From Deltaproteobacteria bacterium (GTDB lineage: Bacteria; Lernaellota; Lernaellaia; JACKCT01), in contig JAOSJX010000023.1 in assembly GCA_027493875.1 (NCBI GenBank), positions 310,001 to 374,000 of the forward strand: a DNA stretch of 64,000 bases, read 5' to 3'. Position numbers and translations under genes: made by a program. The notes under the pieces were generated by a model. The model saw nothing but the letters and a program-made list of their open reading frames with translations. It was not told the DNA's origin and did not search any database. The stretch's first letter is position 1; every line of letters starts with the position of its first letter. Of this stretch, positions 1 through 9,847 are shown piece after piece.

Positions 1-25
1 GTCGAAAGCCGTGCGCGTCCGCTGC

Positions 26-98
26 GCCACTGTAGCTCAGATGGTAGAGCAGGCGATTCGTAATCGTCAGGTCGGGGGTTCAAGTCCCTCCAGTGGCT
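26..98 (+). tRNA. tRNA-Thr (CGT)
   Basis: A complete cloverleaf can be drawn. The acceptor GCCACTG (26-32) pairs with CAGTGGC (91-97). The anticodon stem GGCGA/TCGTC carries the loop TTCGTAA with anticodon CGT at 59-61, and the T-loop is TTCAAGT between GGGGG and CCCTC. The discriminator is T98 and no CCA is encoded. It reads the threonine codon ACG. Confidence 0.95.
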
Positions 99-178
99 TT
101 CGCGACGGCTCGTGAGGCGCCGCAACCCGGTGGCGGGTTCCGGCGCCTTTGTGTTAGATAGGCCCCGGAGATCATCGT

Positions 179-2578
179 ATGGCGACGCGGCGGAAAAGCA
201 CGGTTCTGGCCACGCAGCGGCCGAAGAAAAACCGCTTGCGCTTCCTCGGATCGCCGGCTGTCAAGAAAGTCCTCTGGTATCTGTTCAATCTCTTTTTCCT
301 CGCCGCGCTCGTGACGATGATCGCGTGCGCGGTTTATGGCTACTCTATTACCGACGACCTTGTTGAGCGCTTCGAAGGAAAACGTTGGAAGATCCCGAGC
401 CGTGTATTCTCGGACGCGTTGACGTTGGTGCCGGGGGGCGTCGGTTGAGGAGTTGAGCCTTCTTGACCGCTTGAAGCGCCTTCACTATCGGAAGGTCGGC
501 GAGGAGACGCTGGAGCCCGGCGAATACCGCGTGAGCGGCGATACGATCGACGTTTTTCTCCACGAATTTCAATATCCTTGGGAAAAGGCGGAAGGCTATT
601 GGTTGCGGATTGAAACGCACGACGGGCTGATCACGCGGCTCGTCGACGCGGCGGCGGACCGCGAACTCCCCTCGGCCGAGATTGAGCCCGAACTGATCGC
701 CCGGTTCTTCGGGGAGCACCAGGAGGACCGCGATCTGATCCGTTACGTGGAAGTGTCGCCCCATCTGAAAAACGCCATCGTCACCACGGAGGACCAGCGT
801 TTTTACCGCCACTGGGGCTTCGATCCTCTCGGTTTCACGCGCGCGATGCTCAAAAACTTGGTCAGCCTGCGTTTCGTGCAGGGCGGCAGTACGCTTACGC
901 AACAGCTCGTTAAGAACTTTTATCTGACCTCGGAACGGACCATCACGCGCAAGGCCAAAGAGGCGGTGATGGCGTTCGTCCTGGAAATGATCTACGCGAA
1001 GGACGCGATTTTTGAAGCGTACATGAACGAAATCTATTTCGCGCAGGAGGGGTCGGTCAGCATTTCCGGCGTGGGGCAGGCGAGCCGCTACTATTTCGGC
1101 CGCGACGTCCGAACGCTGGGCCTCGCCGAAAGCGCGCTTCTCGCGGGCCTGATCCGCCATCCGGCGGGCTACAACCCCGTCAAGCGCATGGAACGCGCCA
1201 AAGCCCGGCGCGACTACATCATCAAGCGGATGCTCGACGCGGAGATGATTACGCCGGAGGAAGCGAACGAGGCGTTGGCGGAGGACGTCAAAGTCCTGAA
1301 CCGCAAGCCGGCGCGGACGATCGCCCCGTATTACATCGCATTTCTCAAAAGCCAGCTCGATAAACGCTACGGGGCGGACATTCTTATTTCCGAAGGCCTC
1401 TCGATCTTTACGACGCTGGACGTGCAGGCGCAAAAAAACGCCGAGCGCGCCGTCGACGAGGGGCTCGCCGAACTGGAGTCCAAATACGACCGGCTCAAAA
1501 AGGTCCGGAACCGGTCCAGGCCGCGATGATCGCCATTCAGCCGCAGACCGGATTCATCCGCGCGATGGTCGGCGGCCGGGATTTTTACGAAAGCCAGTTC
1601 AACCGCATTACCCAGGCCCGGCGCCAGGTCGGGTCGGTGTTTAAGCCCTTTGTCTATGCCGCGGGATTTCTCCGGGCTTATGAGGACCCGGCTTTCAGCT
1701 TTACGCCCGCGACGCTTGTCGACGACGCGCCGTTTACCGTGACCAATCCGGGCTCGCCGCCCTGGACGCCGCATAACTACGACGGCAAGTACGAAGGCAC
1801 GGTGAACGCCCGGCACGCGCTCCAGAAATCGCGTAACGTTCCGACGGCGAAATTCGCCATGGAGATCGGCATCGACCGGATCGCCGGCCTCGCGCATCGG
1901 ATGGGCATTACAAGCGGCCTTCCGGAGTTTCCGTCGCTCTCGCTCGGCTCCGCGGATTTGTCGCCGATGGAAGTGGCCAGCGCGTATTCGACGCTCGCCA
2001 ATCAGGGCACGCACGCCGAACCGCTCGCGATCCGCGACGTCGTGGACGCGAACGGGCGCGTTTTGGAAAAAAAGCCCGTGGAAATCGAACGCGTCGTCCA
2101 GCCCGAAGTGGCCTATTTGACGACAAGCTTGATGGAAAGCGTCATCAATCACGGCACCGGCGCGCGGGCCCGGGCGCTGGGTTTCCGCCACCCGGCGGCG
2201 GGAAAGACCGGAACGACGAACGACTATAAGGACGCGTGGTTCGTCGGTTTTACACCCAAAATTCTGGCCGCCGTCTGGGTCGGATTCGACGACAACCGCG
2301 AGCTTCGCCTGACCGGCTCGGCCGCCGCCCTTCCGATTTGGACGAAGTTCATGATATCCCAGTTATCGAAGAGCGTTCCGGTGCCGTTCGAAGTTCCGGA
2401 GCGGATTGTCCGGCGTAAAATCGACCCGGAATCCGGTATGCTCGCGGGGTTCGATTGCCCGCAATTTACCGAGGAAGTGTTTCTGGAGGGGACGGAGCCG
2501 GAAGAAGAATGCGAACTGCACTCCGATTCCGTTCTCGATTTTTTTAAGAAACTTGGAAAGCCCGGAGGAAAACAATGA
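179..2578 (+). CDS. mrcB: Penicillin-binding protein 1B, bifunctional glycosyltransferase/transpeptidase (frameshifted)
   Basis: Class A PBP that polymerises and crosslinks peptidoglycan at the periplasmic face. The start at 179 has GGAG eight bases upstream. After one N-terminal membrane segment comes a UB2H-like domain (YRKV, PGEYRV, FQYPWEK). The GT51 domain follows with EDQRFYRHWG and GGSTLTQQLVKN, then the transpeptidase with SVFK (the SxxK serine), SRN and KTGTT. The reading frame breaks near 450 and 1510-1525, giving three pieces that together make about 800 residues, the usual PBP1B length. The order of motifs is intact, so the breaks are probably sequence errors. The next gene starts in a 4-base ATGA overlap. 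UB2H is the docking site for lipoprotein activators in PBP1B, which is relevant to that neighbour. Confidence 0.9.
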
Positions 2579-3497
2579 AACGCCGCATCGTCGTCCTGGC
2601 CGCGTTGATGGGCCTTCTCGTCGGCACGGCGGGGTGCGTTATCAAGAACGCGGAAGGACAGGATTTGCTGCGCGTTCAGCTCGGCGACGATAAGGATAAA
2701 AAGAACGATACGCCGAAGGAGCGGAAGCCGAGCCGACGCCGGCGCCGGAAGACGTTGCCGACGATACGGCCGAAGCGCCGCGGGAGCCGGAAAAGCCGGC
2801 GGCCGCGGAGACCGGTTCCGAAGGTCCGGCGGAGGATTTTACGCTGGTTCCGTGGTGGGCGAAGAAGAACGTGAAGGTGCGCGATATCGAGGAAAAAGCG
2901 CCGGCTTCGGAATTTGAAACCGTGGAGGAATCAAAAACGGACGAGGCGAGGGCGGAAGAGCCCGCCGAAGATTCGACGTCGGAAGAAGAAGCCGGCGAGG
3001 CCCTGGGCGAAGCGCAAACCGAAGTTGCCGCGCTGACGCCGGTCAAAAGAACCGTCGCCGTCGACCGCAGCCTCCAGCCGGTTTCCGCCGCCACGTGGGA
3101 CACGGCGTACAAGCAGAATACGTCGAAATCGTCTTCCCCCCTCCCGCCGCGCCAGCATGGATCAAGTGCAAAAGGCCGTCGAAGGCGGCTACGGCGCCGC
3201 CTATGTCGCGCGTTTGGAGAAGGCGATCAGCGTCGACCGCAACAACGGCTACGCCTACTACTTTCTCGCGCGGGGCCGTTTTGACGACGGCGATTGGAAA
3301 GGTGCCGCGAGCTCGCGGACAAGGCGGTCAGAAGCTGACCGACGACGTCGGCTTCCGGTCGTCGGCGCGGGTTTTTGCTCGCCAAGGCGCTGGGCAATGT
3401 CGGCGAAACGCAGGACGCCGCCATTCAGGTGGAAGCCGCCCTTGTCGACAATCCGAATAATACGGAAGCGCGGATCATGATGCTTCGTTACCAATAA
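2575..3497 (+). CDS. TPR lipoprotein, candidate PBP1B activator (frameshifted)
   Basis: The start overlaps the PBP1B stop (ATGA) and has GGAGGAAAA just upstream. A signal peptide ends in a lipobox (VGTAGC), so the product should be an outer-membrane lipoprotein. About 120 residues rich in Glu, Pro and Ala follow and look disordered. The C-terminus (from about 3157) reads as one or two tetratricopeptide-like helices (ARLEKAISVDRNNGYAYYFLARG) and ends with DNPNNTEARIMMLRYQ. Frame changes occur near 2705, 3150 and 3305-3370, so about 305 residues are reconstructed over three frames. A lipobox, disordered linker and TPR after a PBP1B gene is the layout of Pseudomonas LpoP. That role is inference. 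Confidence 0.7.
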
Positions 3498-3513
3498 AAT
3501 AAAGGGAGACGCC

Positions 3514-6022
3514 ATGGCGAAAGCCGACACCGACAAGTATCTCCTGTCCCCCGAGCAAGTCCGATGGATTTGCGATCCCGCCGCGTTCGATTTCCAAACA
3601 ACCGAGGACCTCAAGCCGCTGGACGGCGTGATCGGCCAGAAAAGGGCCGGAGAAGCGCTCGATCTGGGGATTCATCTTCGCGCGCCCGGTTTTCACGTCT
3701 TTGCGTCCGGCGTGGCGGGGACGGGGAAACTGAGTACGGTGCGCCGCGCGCTCGGGCGGCTTCCCCGGTCGCCGGTGAAGCCGCAGGACATCCTTTACGT
3801 CTTCGATTTCAAGAATCCGAAGGAGCCGCGCGCCGTCAAACTCGAGGCCGGCAAGGGACGGCGGCTCGTCAAGGACATGCGGCAATTCGTGTCCGAATTG
3901 GCCGAGCTCGTCCCGAACATGTTCGACAACAAGGAACTCAAATCCAAACGGGACGCGATCGTCGAATCGTATAAGGAAAAGCAGAAGAAGATCTTCCGCG
4001 ATCTGGAAAGCGATATCCGCAAAAGCGAGTTCGCCATGGTTCAGATTCAGATCGGCTCGATGGTCCGTCCGGCGATCCTGCCGATGATCGAAGAGCAGCC
4101 GATGGCGTTCGAGCAACTCGAACAACTCGCGGCGAACGGCAATTTTCCCGAGCGCAAGCTGGACGAGCTCCGCCAGCGCCATCAACAGCTCACCGGCCGG
4201 CTGGAAGGCGCGATGAAGGAAGCGCGGCTGCTGGACCGCCAATTGAAGGACGCCGTGAAAAAACTCGAGCAGGATTTGGCGGGCGCGATTCTGGACGGGT
4301 GGCTGGCCGAGCTTCGCGAGAAATACCCCGACGAATCGCTTCAGGAATACTTCTCGGACATGCGCGAGTACACGCTCGAAAATCTCGCGCGTTTCAAAAA
4401 TCGGGGCGACAGGGACGGCGAGAATATTCCCGCGGCCATGATGCAAATGATGGGCGCGCCCGAGGACGAATTTATCGAATGGCAGGTCAATCTGCTGGTG
4501 GACAATGCGCGCACCAACGGCCCGGCCGTCATTATGGAAAACACGCCGACGTACAAAAACCTGTTCGGTACGATCGAAAAAAACGGTAACGCGCACCGGC
4601 AATTGGACGACGGATTTCACGAAGATCCGCGCGGGCAGCATTCTCCGCGCGGACGGCGGCTCCATCGTGTTTAATCTTCTCGACGCCATCACAGAGCCCG
4701 GCGTTTGGAAGGCGCTCAAGCGGACCATCAAGACGAACGAGGTGGTGATCGAGGCTTACGATTCCTATCTCTTCTTCGTTGCGTCGGCGATGAAGCCGCA
4801 AGGAATCAGCGTTGACGTCAAGTTCATCGTCGTCGGTGAAACGCAGCTCTATCACACGCTGTATTATTGGGACGAGGATTTCAGAAAGCTGTTCAAGGTG
4901 CGCGCGGATTTCGACACCGCGATGAACCGCACCAACGACGGAATCAAGAAAACGGCGCGCTACATTTCGCAGATCGTCCGAGACGAGAAGCTCCTCCACT
5001 TCGACCGGACGGGCGTTGCGGCGCTCGTTGAGGAATCGGTCGCCATGGCGGGCCGGCAGGAAAAGCTGACGGCGCGCTTTTCAATCCTCAGCGACGTGAT
5101 CCGGGAATCGTCTTACTGCGCGAAAAAGGGCCGAAAGAACCTCGTTTCCGCGAGGCACGTTCAACAGGCGCTCAACGCGCGCAAATACCGTCACAATCTC
5201 GTGGAGGAAAGAATTCAAGAGATGATCGATCGGGATACCATTCTCATCGACACCACCGGCGACGCCGCGGGGCAGGTCAACGGTTTGGCCGTGTATCAGG
5301 TCGGCTCCTACGCTTTCGGCCGCCCGACGCGGATCACGGTGAAAGTGGGGCAGGGGGCGCGCGGGCATCGTGAATATCGAACGCGAAGCCAAGCTTTCGG
5401 GCAAAACGTACGACAAGGGGATGCTTATCCTCGCGGGATTTTTACGCGGCCGCTTCGGCGTCGACAAGCCGATCACCCTGACCGCGTCGGTCGCGTTCGA
5501 GCAGAGTTACGGCGGCGTCGACGGCGATTCGGCGTCCAGCACGGGAAGCCTACGCACTTTTTCTCCGCGATCGCGGGGATGCCGATCCGGCAAGGCATCG
5601 CGGTCACCGGCTCCATCAATCAGAACGGAGATATTCAGGCCATCGGCGGCGTCAACGAGAAAGTCGAAGGCTTCTACCGTGTTTGCAAAGCAAAACGGCG
5701 CCGCGGCGTTCAAGGCGTGATCATCCCGGCGAGCAACGCGAAGGATCTGATGTTGCCGGCGGACATCGTTGAGGACGTTCGGAAGGGTAAGTTTCATATC
5801 TGGTCGATCACGCACGTCGACCAGGGGCTGGAAATACTCATGGGCAAGACGGCCGGGACGCGCGGAAAGGACCGAAAGTTCCCCAAAGGTTCGATCAACG
5901 AAATCGTGGACCGCAAACTCCTCACGCTGGCCAAGGAACTCCAGGATTTCGGCAAGGACAAGAAGGACGACGCCAAGAAAAGCCAGGGCGGGGCAAAGAA
6001 AAGCGCCGCGAAAAAGAAATAA
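3514..6022 (+). CDS. Lon-related ATP-dependent protease, LonB/YcbZ-like (frameshifted)
   Basis: Cytoplasmic AAA+ serine protease of the Lon family (COG1067 type). GGGAGA precedes the ATG. The N-terminus carries IGQKRAGEAL and Walker A GVAGTGK, then a long coiled-coil insertion (about residues 140-300). The Lon-like segment IRAGSILRADGGSIVF follows, and then the protease domain. The catalytic serine is in GVDGDSAS (near 5525) and the catalytic lysine in GGVNEKVEGFY (near 5655). A Lys-rich tail ends the protein. Frame changes lie near 4605, 5355 and 5540. The one near 5355 is explained by a single extra G in a G5 run. Total length is about 835 residues. The family is clear; substrates cannot be read from the sequence. 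Confidence 0.88.
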
Positions 6023-6101
6023 TGTATTTTCCGTCCGTAAGCTTGAATGCCATAATGCCTGAGGAAGCTGTGGTATAAGGATCGCCGGGAGATTGGCGCC
6101 G

Positions 6102-6571
6102 ATGGGTGGGTCGAAATTTTGGACTGTCGCCGGATTCACGGCATGTTTCGCCGTTGCCGCCTACGGACTGCACGTCGCCACAAGTCCCGTTTTGGCCAAA
6201 AACGTTCAGGAAGAACTGCGCGCGCTTGACGCGGTGCCGCGCGATCAAGCGCCCGTGGCCTTGACGATTGAAACCGCACCCCCGCGGAAGAGGATCGCGG
6301 TCCGGTCCAAGCGCCGGTGCTGTTGAGCCAGGAATCTCCCGAACTCTTCCCTCCAAAGAAACTCAAGCCTTTTGTTCCTCCGAAAGACACGCCGAGCGTC
6401 GCCCTTGACGAAGTTCCGACGACGACGCTCGCCGCCGCACGCGCTCGTGACGGTAAGGAATATTGTGGATGCCGGGTGCGGACCGGACAGGTCAACGGAC
6501 TCGTCAAGGTAGTCGACGCCGGCGAAACGAGCATTCCGTTTCCTCAAACGCCTTCGTCACCCACTCCTTAG
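6102..6571 (+). CDS. Hypothetical exported protein, Pro-rich (frameshifted)
   Basis: I chose the ATG at 6102 because GGGAGA lies about ten bases upstream; a TTG at 6093 is an in-frame alternative. The N-terminus is a hydrophobic signal or anchor (FWTVAGFTACFAVAAYGLHV). A short Pro/Lys-rich linker (PPKKLKPFVPPKD) follows, then a Cys-containing C-terminus (YCGCRVR). The frame changes near 6290. I recognise no family. The stop overlaps the stop of the convergent gene by four bases. Confidence 0.45.
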
Positions 6572-7269
6572 TTCGGCGGCTCGGTCACCGTTCCGAACTG
6601 AAGCGCCATGCCGACCAACAGGAAGTTCGCGAGAATTTCATCCCGCCGCCCCGCGGCGTTGGACTCGTAGGGAACGATGCCGAAGCTGTAGTCGACGGTT
6701 CCGGAAAAGACAAAATGGAACCGCTCCGCGGCGCAGTAAAGCGCGCCGAACTCCAAGCCGGCGAAACCCGACCACGCGGGTGAAAAATCCTCGAAATCGG
6801 GAGACGACGAGATGTCGGAGCGGAACAGGCCCAACCGAAAGTGGCCGAACGGGTAGGCGGGGATCACCTCGTTCCAATGCGCGAGCGCGTATTGGTTGTT
6901 TCCAAAATAGTCGATGTAACCGAGACGGAACATCGCGACTTCCTCGATGAACTGGATCGGCTTGTTCGGCCCGCGATCGGGAACCTGAAATTCTCCTTGC
7001 ATGTACCGGAAAAGCAACGTCCCGCCGATAAACAGATTTTTATCGATGATATAAAAGATCGTACCTCCCGGCGCGACGCCGGGCGTCGATTTTCCGAACA
7101 ACGCGTAGTTGACCTGATCGTTCGGCGTGGTCACGATCCACTGCATTTCGGCGTTGCCGACCAGCGGAATTTCAAGCTCGCCGCCGATCCCGAACGCGCC
7201 GGCGTGCGCCGACGAAGCCGAAAGGAGCATCAACGTCAGAACCCGCCGGAGCAGCCGTCCGCCTTTCAT
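6568..7269 (-). CDS. Putative outer-membrane beta-barrel protein
   Basis: Intact 233-residue protein with a cleavable signal peptide (LLSASSAHAG) followed by alternating polar/aromatic beta-strand-like segments (NLFIGGTLLFRYMQGEF, GFAGLEFGALYCA, FHFVFSGTVDYSFGI). It ends with a strand-like LLVGMALQFG. The pattern suggests a small outer-membrane barrel, but I cannot name a family. It lies just downstream of the cysteine desulfurase gene on the same strand (18-base gap), so the two may be co-transcribed. Confidence 0.6.
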   Translation of the reverse strand: MKGGRLLRRVLTLMLLSASSAHAGAFGIGGELEIPLVGNAEMQWIVTTPNDQVNYALFGKSTPGVAPGGTIFYIIDKNLFIGGTLLFRYMQGEFQVPDRGPNKPIQFIEEVAMFRLGYIDYFGNNQYALAHWNEVIPAYPFGHFRLGLFRSDISSSPDFEDFSPAWSGFAGLEFGALYCAAERFHFVFSGTVDYSFGIVPYESNAAGRRDEILANFLLVGMALQFGTVTEPPN

Positions 7270-7287
7270 CGGCCGCTCCGCATCCGT

Positions 7288-8507
7288 CTAGCCCGCCGCC
7301 CGCACGAGGCCTTGCGCCAGACCTTCGGCGTCCAGGCCCCGTTCACGAAAAGGCTCCCATTCGGGGGAGAGTTCTCGAAGCCGGTCGACCGTGTCCGCCA
7401 ACGCGCCGGCGGTGTATTCGACGTCCTCCGCCGAGGTTGCGCGCCCCAGCGAAAGACGAACGGCGCCGAGCGAAATCTCCGTGGGCAGCCCCATCGCTTC
7501 GAGGACGTGGGACGGTTCGATGCTGCCCGAAGTGCACGCGGAGCCGGAGGAGGCTCCGACGCCCGCGAGATCGAGGTTCATCAAAATCGCCTCGCTCTCA
7601 AGCAGCGGGACGCACACGTGCAGCGTGTTGTAAACCGACGCCTCCGGCGCGATGGTGAAATACACGCCGGCCACGCGCCGTTCGATGCCTTCACGAAGAG
7701 CGTCGCGCAGGCTCGCGATCCGGGGCCGGTCTTCCTCCATTCGTTGCGTCGCGAGCTTGAAGGCTTCGCCGAGCCCGACAATGGCCGGAATATTGGGCGT
7801 TCCCGCGCGGCGGTTCCGCTCTTGCGGCCCCCGACGATGAGCGGCGCGAGACCCGCCGTTTCGCGGACATAAAGAAAACCGGCACCCTTGGGACCGTAGA
7901 TCTTGTGCGCGGAAACCGAGAGCAGGTCCACGCCCAGGGCGTCGACGTTCAGCGGTACTTTGCCGGCGGTTTGGACCGCGTCCGAGTGAACCAGAATCTC
8001 TCGCGCGCGCGCCTCGGCGGCGATTTTCTCCAACGGCTGAATCGCACCGGTTTCGTTGTTCGCGTGCATCACGGAGACAAGAACCGTGTCTTCGCGGAAT
8101 GCCGCCGTAACATCCTGCGCTTTCACGACGCCGCTTCGGCCGACCGGCACGTACGTAACCTCGAAACCGCGTTTTTCCAAAATCTTCATCGAGCGCAGAA
8201 CGCACTTATGCTCGATGGTGGTGGTCACGATGTGACGGCCGCGCTCCCCGGCCGCTTCCGCCGCGCCGAGGACGCCGAGGTTGTTGGACTCGGTGCCGCC
8301 GGAAACGAAAACGATTTCGTTGGGACGGCAGCCGAGAATGCCGGCGATGGTCTCGCGCGCCTCGTCCATCCCCCGGCGCGAAGCCTGACCGAAACCGTGG
8401 ATGCTGGACGGATTGCCGTAGTGATCGCGGAGAAACGGCATCATGGCCTCGAGCACCCGCGGGTCCAGTTTCGTTGTCGCGTTATTGTCCAAATACACGG
8501 AACGCAT
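7288..8507 (-). CDS. Cysteine desulfurase, NifS/IscS family (frameshifted)
   Basis: PLP enzyme that takes sulfur from cysteine for Fe-S clusters and thio-modification. The start MRSVYLDNNATT at 8507 has GAGGAA about eight bases upstream. Family signatures are in order: VYLDNNATT, GGTESNNLG, HANNETGA, the PLP lysine in SAHKIYGPKG, and the sulfur-accepting cysteine in SGSACTSGS. One frame change near 7835 falls in a G/C run; one added C would restore GPQERNRRAGTPN. The length of about 406 residues is normal. No iscU or other Fe-S scaffold gene is next to it, so nifS, iscS and a tRNA-thiolation desulfurase cannot be told apart. Confidence 0.88.
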
Positions 8508-8608
8508 CGTCGGTTCCTCGCCGCACCGCGGCAAAAAAAATTCCGACACTTATATTCCGGGCTCAGGATAAGTCAAGCAAGGCAGCGGTTTCAAACGCGC
8601 GAAAAAGG

Positions 8609-9364
8609 TCAAATCAAAAAGACCGCACCGACGACGCAGGCGATCCCCGCAAGCGAGGCCAAGGTCGCGCGGTAAACGGAAAGTTTTGAAAGCAGCCAGC
8701 GATCGGCGATACGTTGCAAGCCCCAGGTAAAAACGCTCATGGTGGCGACGGTCGCGACGCCGTAGGTGACAAGATAGCAAAGCGCCGCGAGGCGTGACGG
8801 CAGGATCAGAGCGGGGAGGACACCGACGACATGCGATCCGCCCGCCAATCCGTGCAGGATGCCGACGCCCACCGCCGCGTGAGCGTGGCCGGCGTGCGCG
8901 CCATGCCCGGCGGCATGGCCGTCGCGATCGTGCAGGTGAATGTGGGCGTGGCGTTCCGGTCCGTGCGTGTGCTCATGCATGTGGAGGCGCTTTGAAAAAG
9001 CTCGGTGTAAGCCCCAAAGGCCGACGCCGATCAAGGACGCGCCGACCAGCCGGCCGCCGATACCCGTTAAGCGCTCAAGGGAAACAACATCGCGCAGCAC
9101 GAGCGCCAGAGCGGCCACCAACCAGACGCCGGCGGTATGGCCGAGGCCCCACTGGAGGCCGGTCGTCCATCGTACTTTTTGCCGCCGAGTGCGAGCGGCG
9201 CCACGGCGGCCAGATGGTCGGGGCCCAGGAGGACGTGGAGCACCCCGAAAATCAGCCCGGCGGCGGTCGAAACCAGCGCCACCAACCCGGCGGGAGTGTC
9301 GATGCCGACCAAGTCCGTCAGGGGCGCGGGCCAAACGGGGGAAATGAAGATGCGCCGAGAACAA
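8609..9364 (-). CDS. UreH/RcnA-like nickel/cobalt transporter with His-rich loop (frameshifted)
   Basis: Polytopic inner-membrane protein. A TTG start at 9364 sits about nine bases after GGAGGAAAGG. Removing one C from a C5 run joins it to PAGLVALVSTAAG and the motif LHVLLGPDHLAAV, the ligand-bearing helix of UreH/NiCoT/RcnA proteins. A second break near 9180 is repaired by one A in an A5 run. Five or six membrane segments are visible. Between helices lies a cytosolic or periplasmic loop with about 15 histidines (around 8880-8990), typical of metal-binding loops in nickel/cobalt transporters. The direction of transport cannot be told. It lies about 100 bases beyond the start of the cysteine desulfurase gene. 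Confidence 0.65.
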   Translation of the reverse strand: MFSAHLHFPRLARAPDGLGRHRHSRRVGGAGFDRRRADFRGAPRPPGPRPSGRRGAARTRRQKVRWTTGLQWGLGHTAGVWLVAALALVLRDVVSLERLTGIGGRLVGASLIGVGLWGLHRAFSKRLHMHEHTHGPERHAHIHLHDRDGHAAGHGAHAGHAHAAVGVGILHGLAGGSHVVGVLPALILPSRLAALCYLVTYGVATVATMSVFTWGLQRIADRWLLSKLSVYRATLASLAGIACVVGAVFLI

Positions 9365-9554
9365 GAAATCCCCCTTTCCTCCGCGCCGGAGCATAGCACG
9401 GAGTGGGGCGGCCTCCTATCTTTCAACGGCCGCGATAAGTTCGAATTTCGCCGCGATATCGCGGGCCTTGCTTGACGGGGTGGGGGGTCTCTGCTAAACA
9501 AGCCGCCTTGGTTTCCGGGCTCTTTGCAAAAACGATTTGCGTTCGCAAAAGTGT

Positions 9555-9632
9555 AGGCACGTAGCTCAGTTTGGTTAGAGCGCTACCTTGACACGGTAGA
9601 GGTCGGTGGTTCGAGTCCACTCGTGCCTACCA
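9555..9632 (+). tRNA. tRNA-Val (GAC), CCA encoded
   Basis: The acceptor AGGCACG (9555-9561) pairs with CGTGCCT (9622-9628), followed by discriminator A and an encoded CCA (9630-9632). The anticodon stem CTACC/GGTAG holds the loop TTGACAC with anticodon GAC (9590-9592). The T-loop is TTCGAGT. It lies about 215 bases before thrS; I see no gene in the space between. Confidence 0.95.
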
Positions 9633-9847
9633 CCTTCAGAAATGGCGGGCACCGTCCCGCTCGAAGGCGCGAAATCTCGGCCCCGGCCATCCATCCCGCC
9701 GGGCATCGGAACGCGCCCCTTGCCGACCCATTCTTCGGGATTTCTGTCGGTCCGGTGAACGTCTTATCGTCGAGTCTTGCGCCTGAATATTGTTGCTTTA
9801 TCCTGGCCGGTTCCGTGGCGTGTCCGCGGACATCGGTTGGAGCCGAT

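Noticed and set aside
5340..5560. Programmed frameshifting in the Lon-like protease
   Set aside because: No slippery heptamer with a downstream structure is evident, and the change is explained by one extra G in a G5 run as in many other genes.
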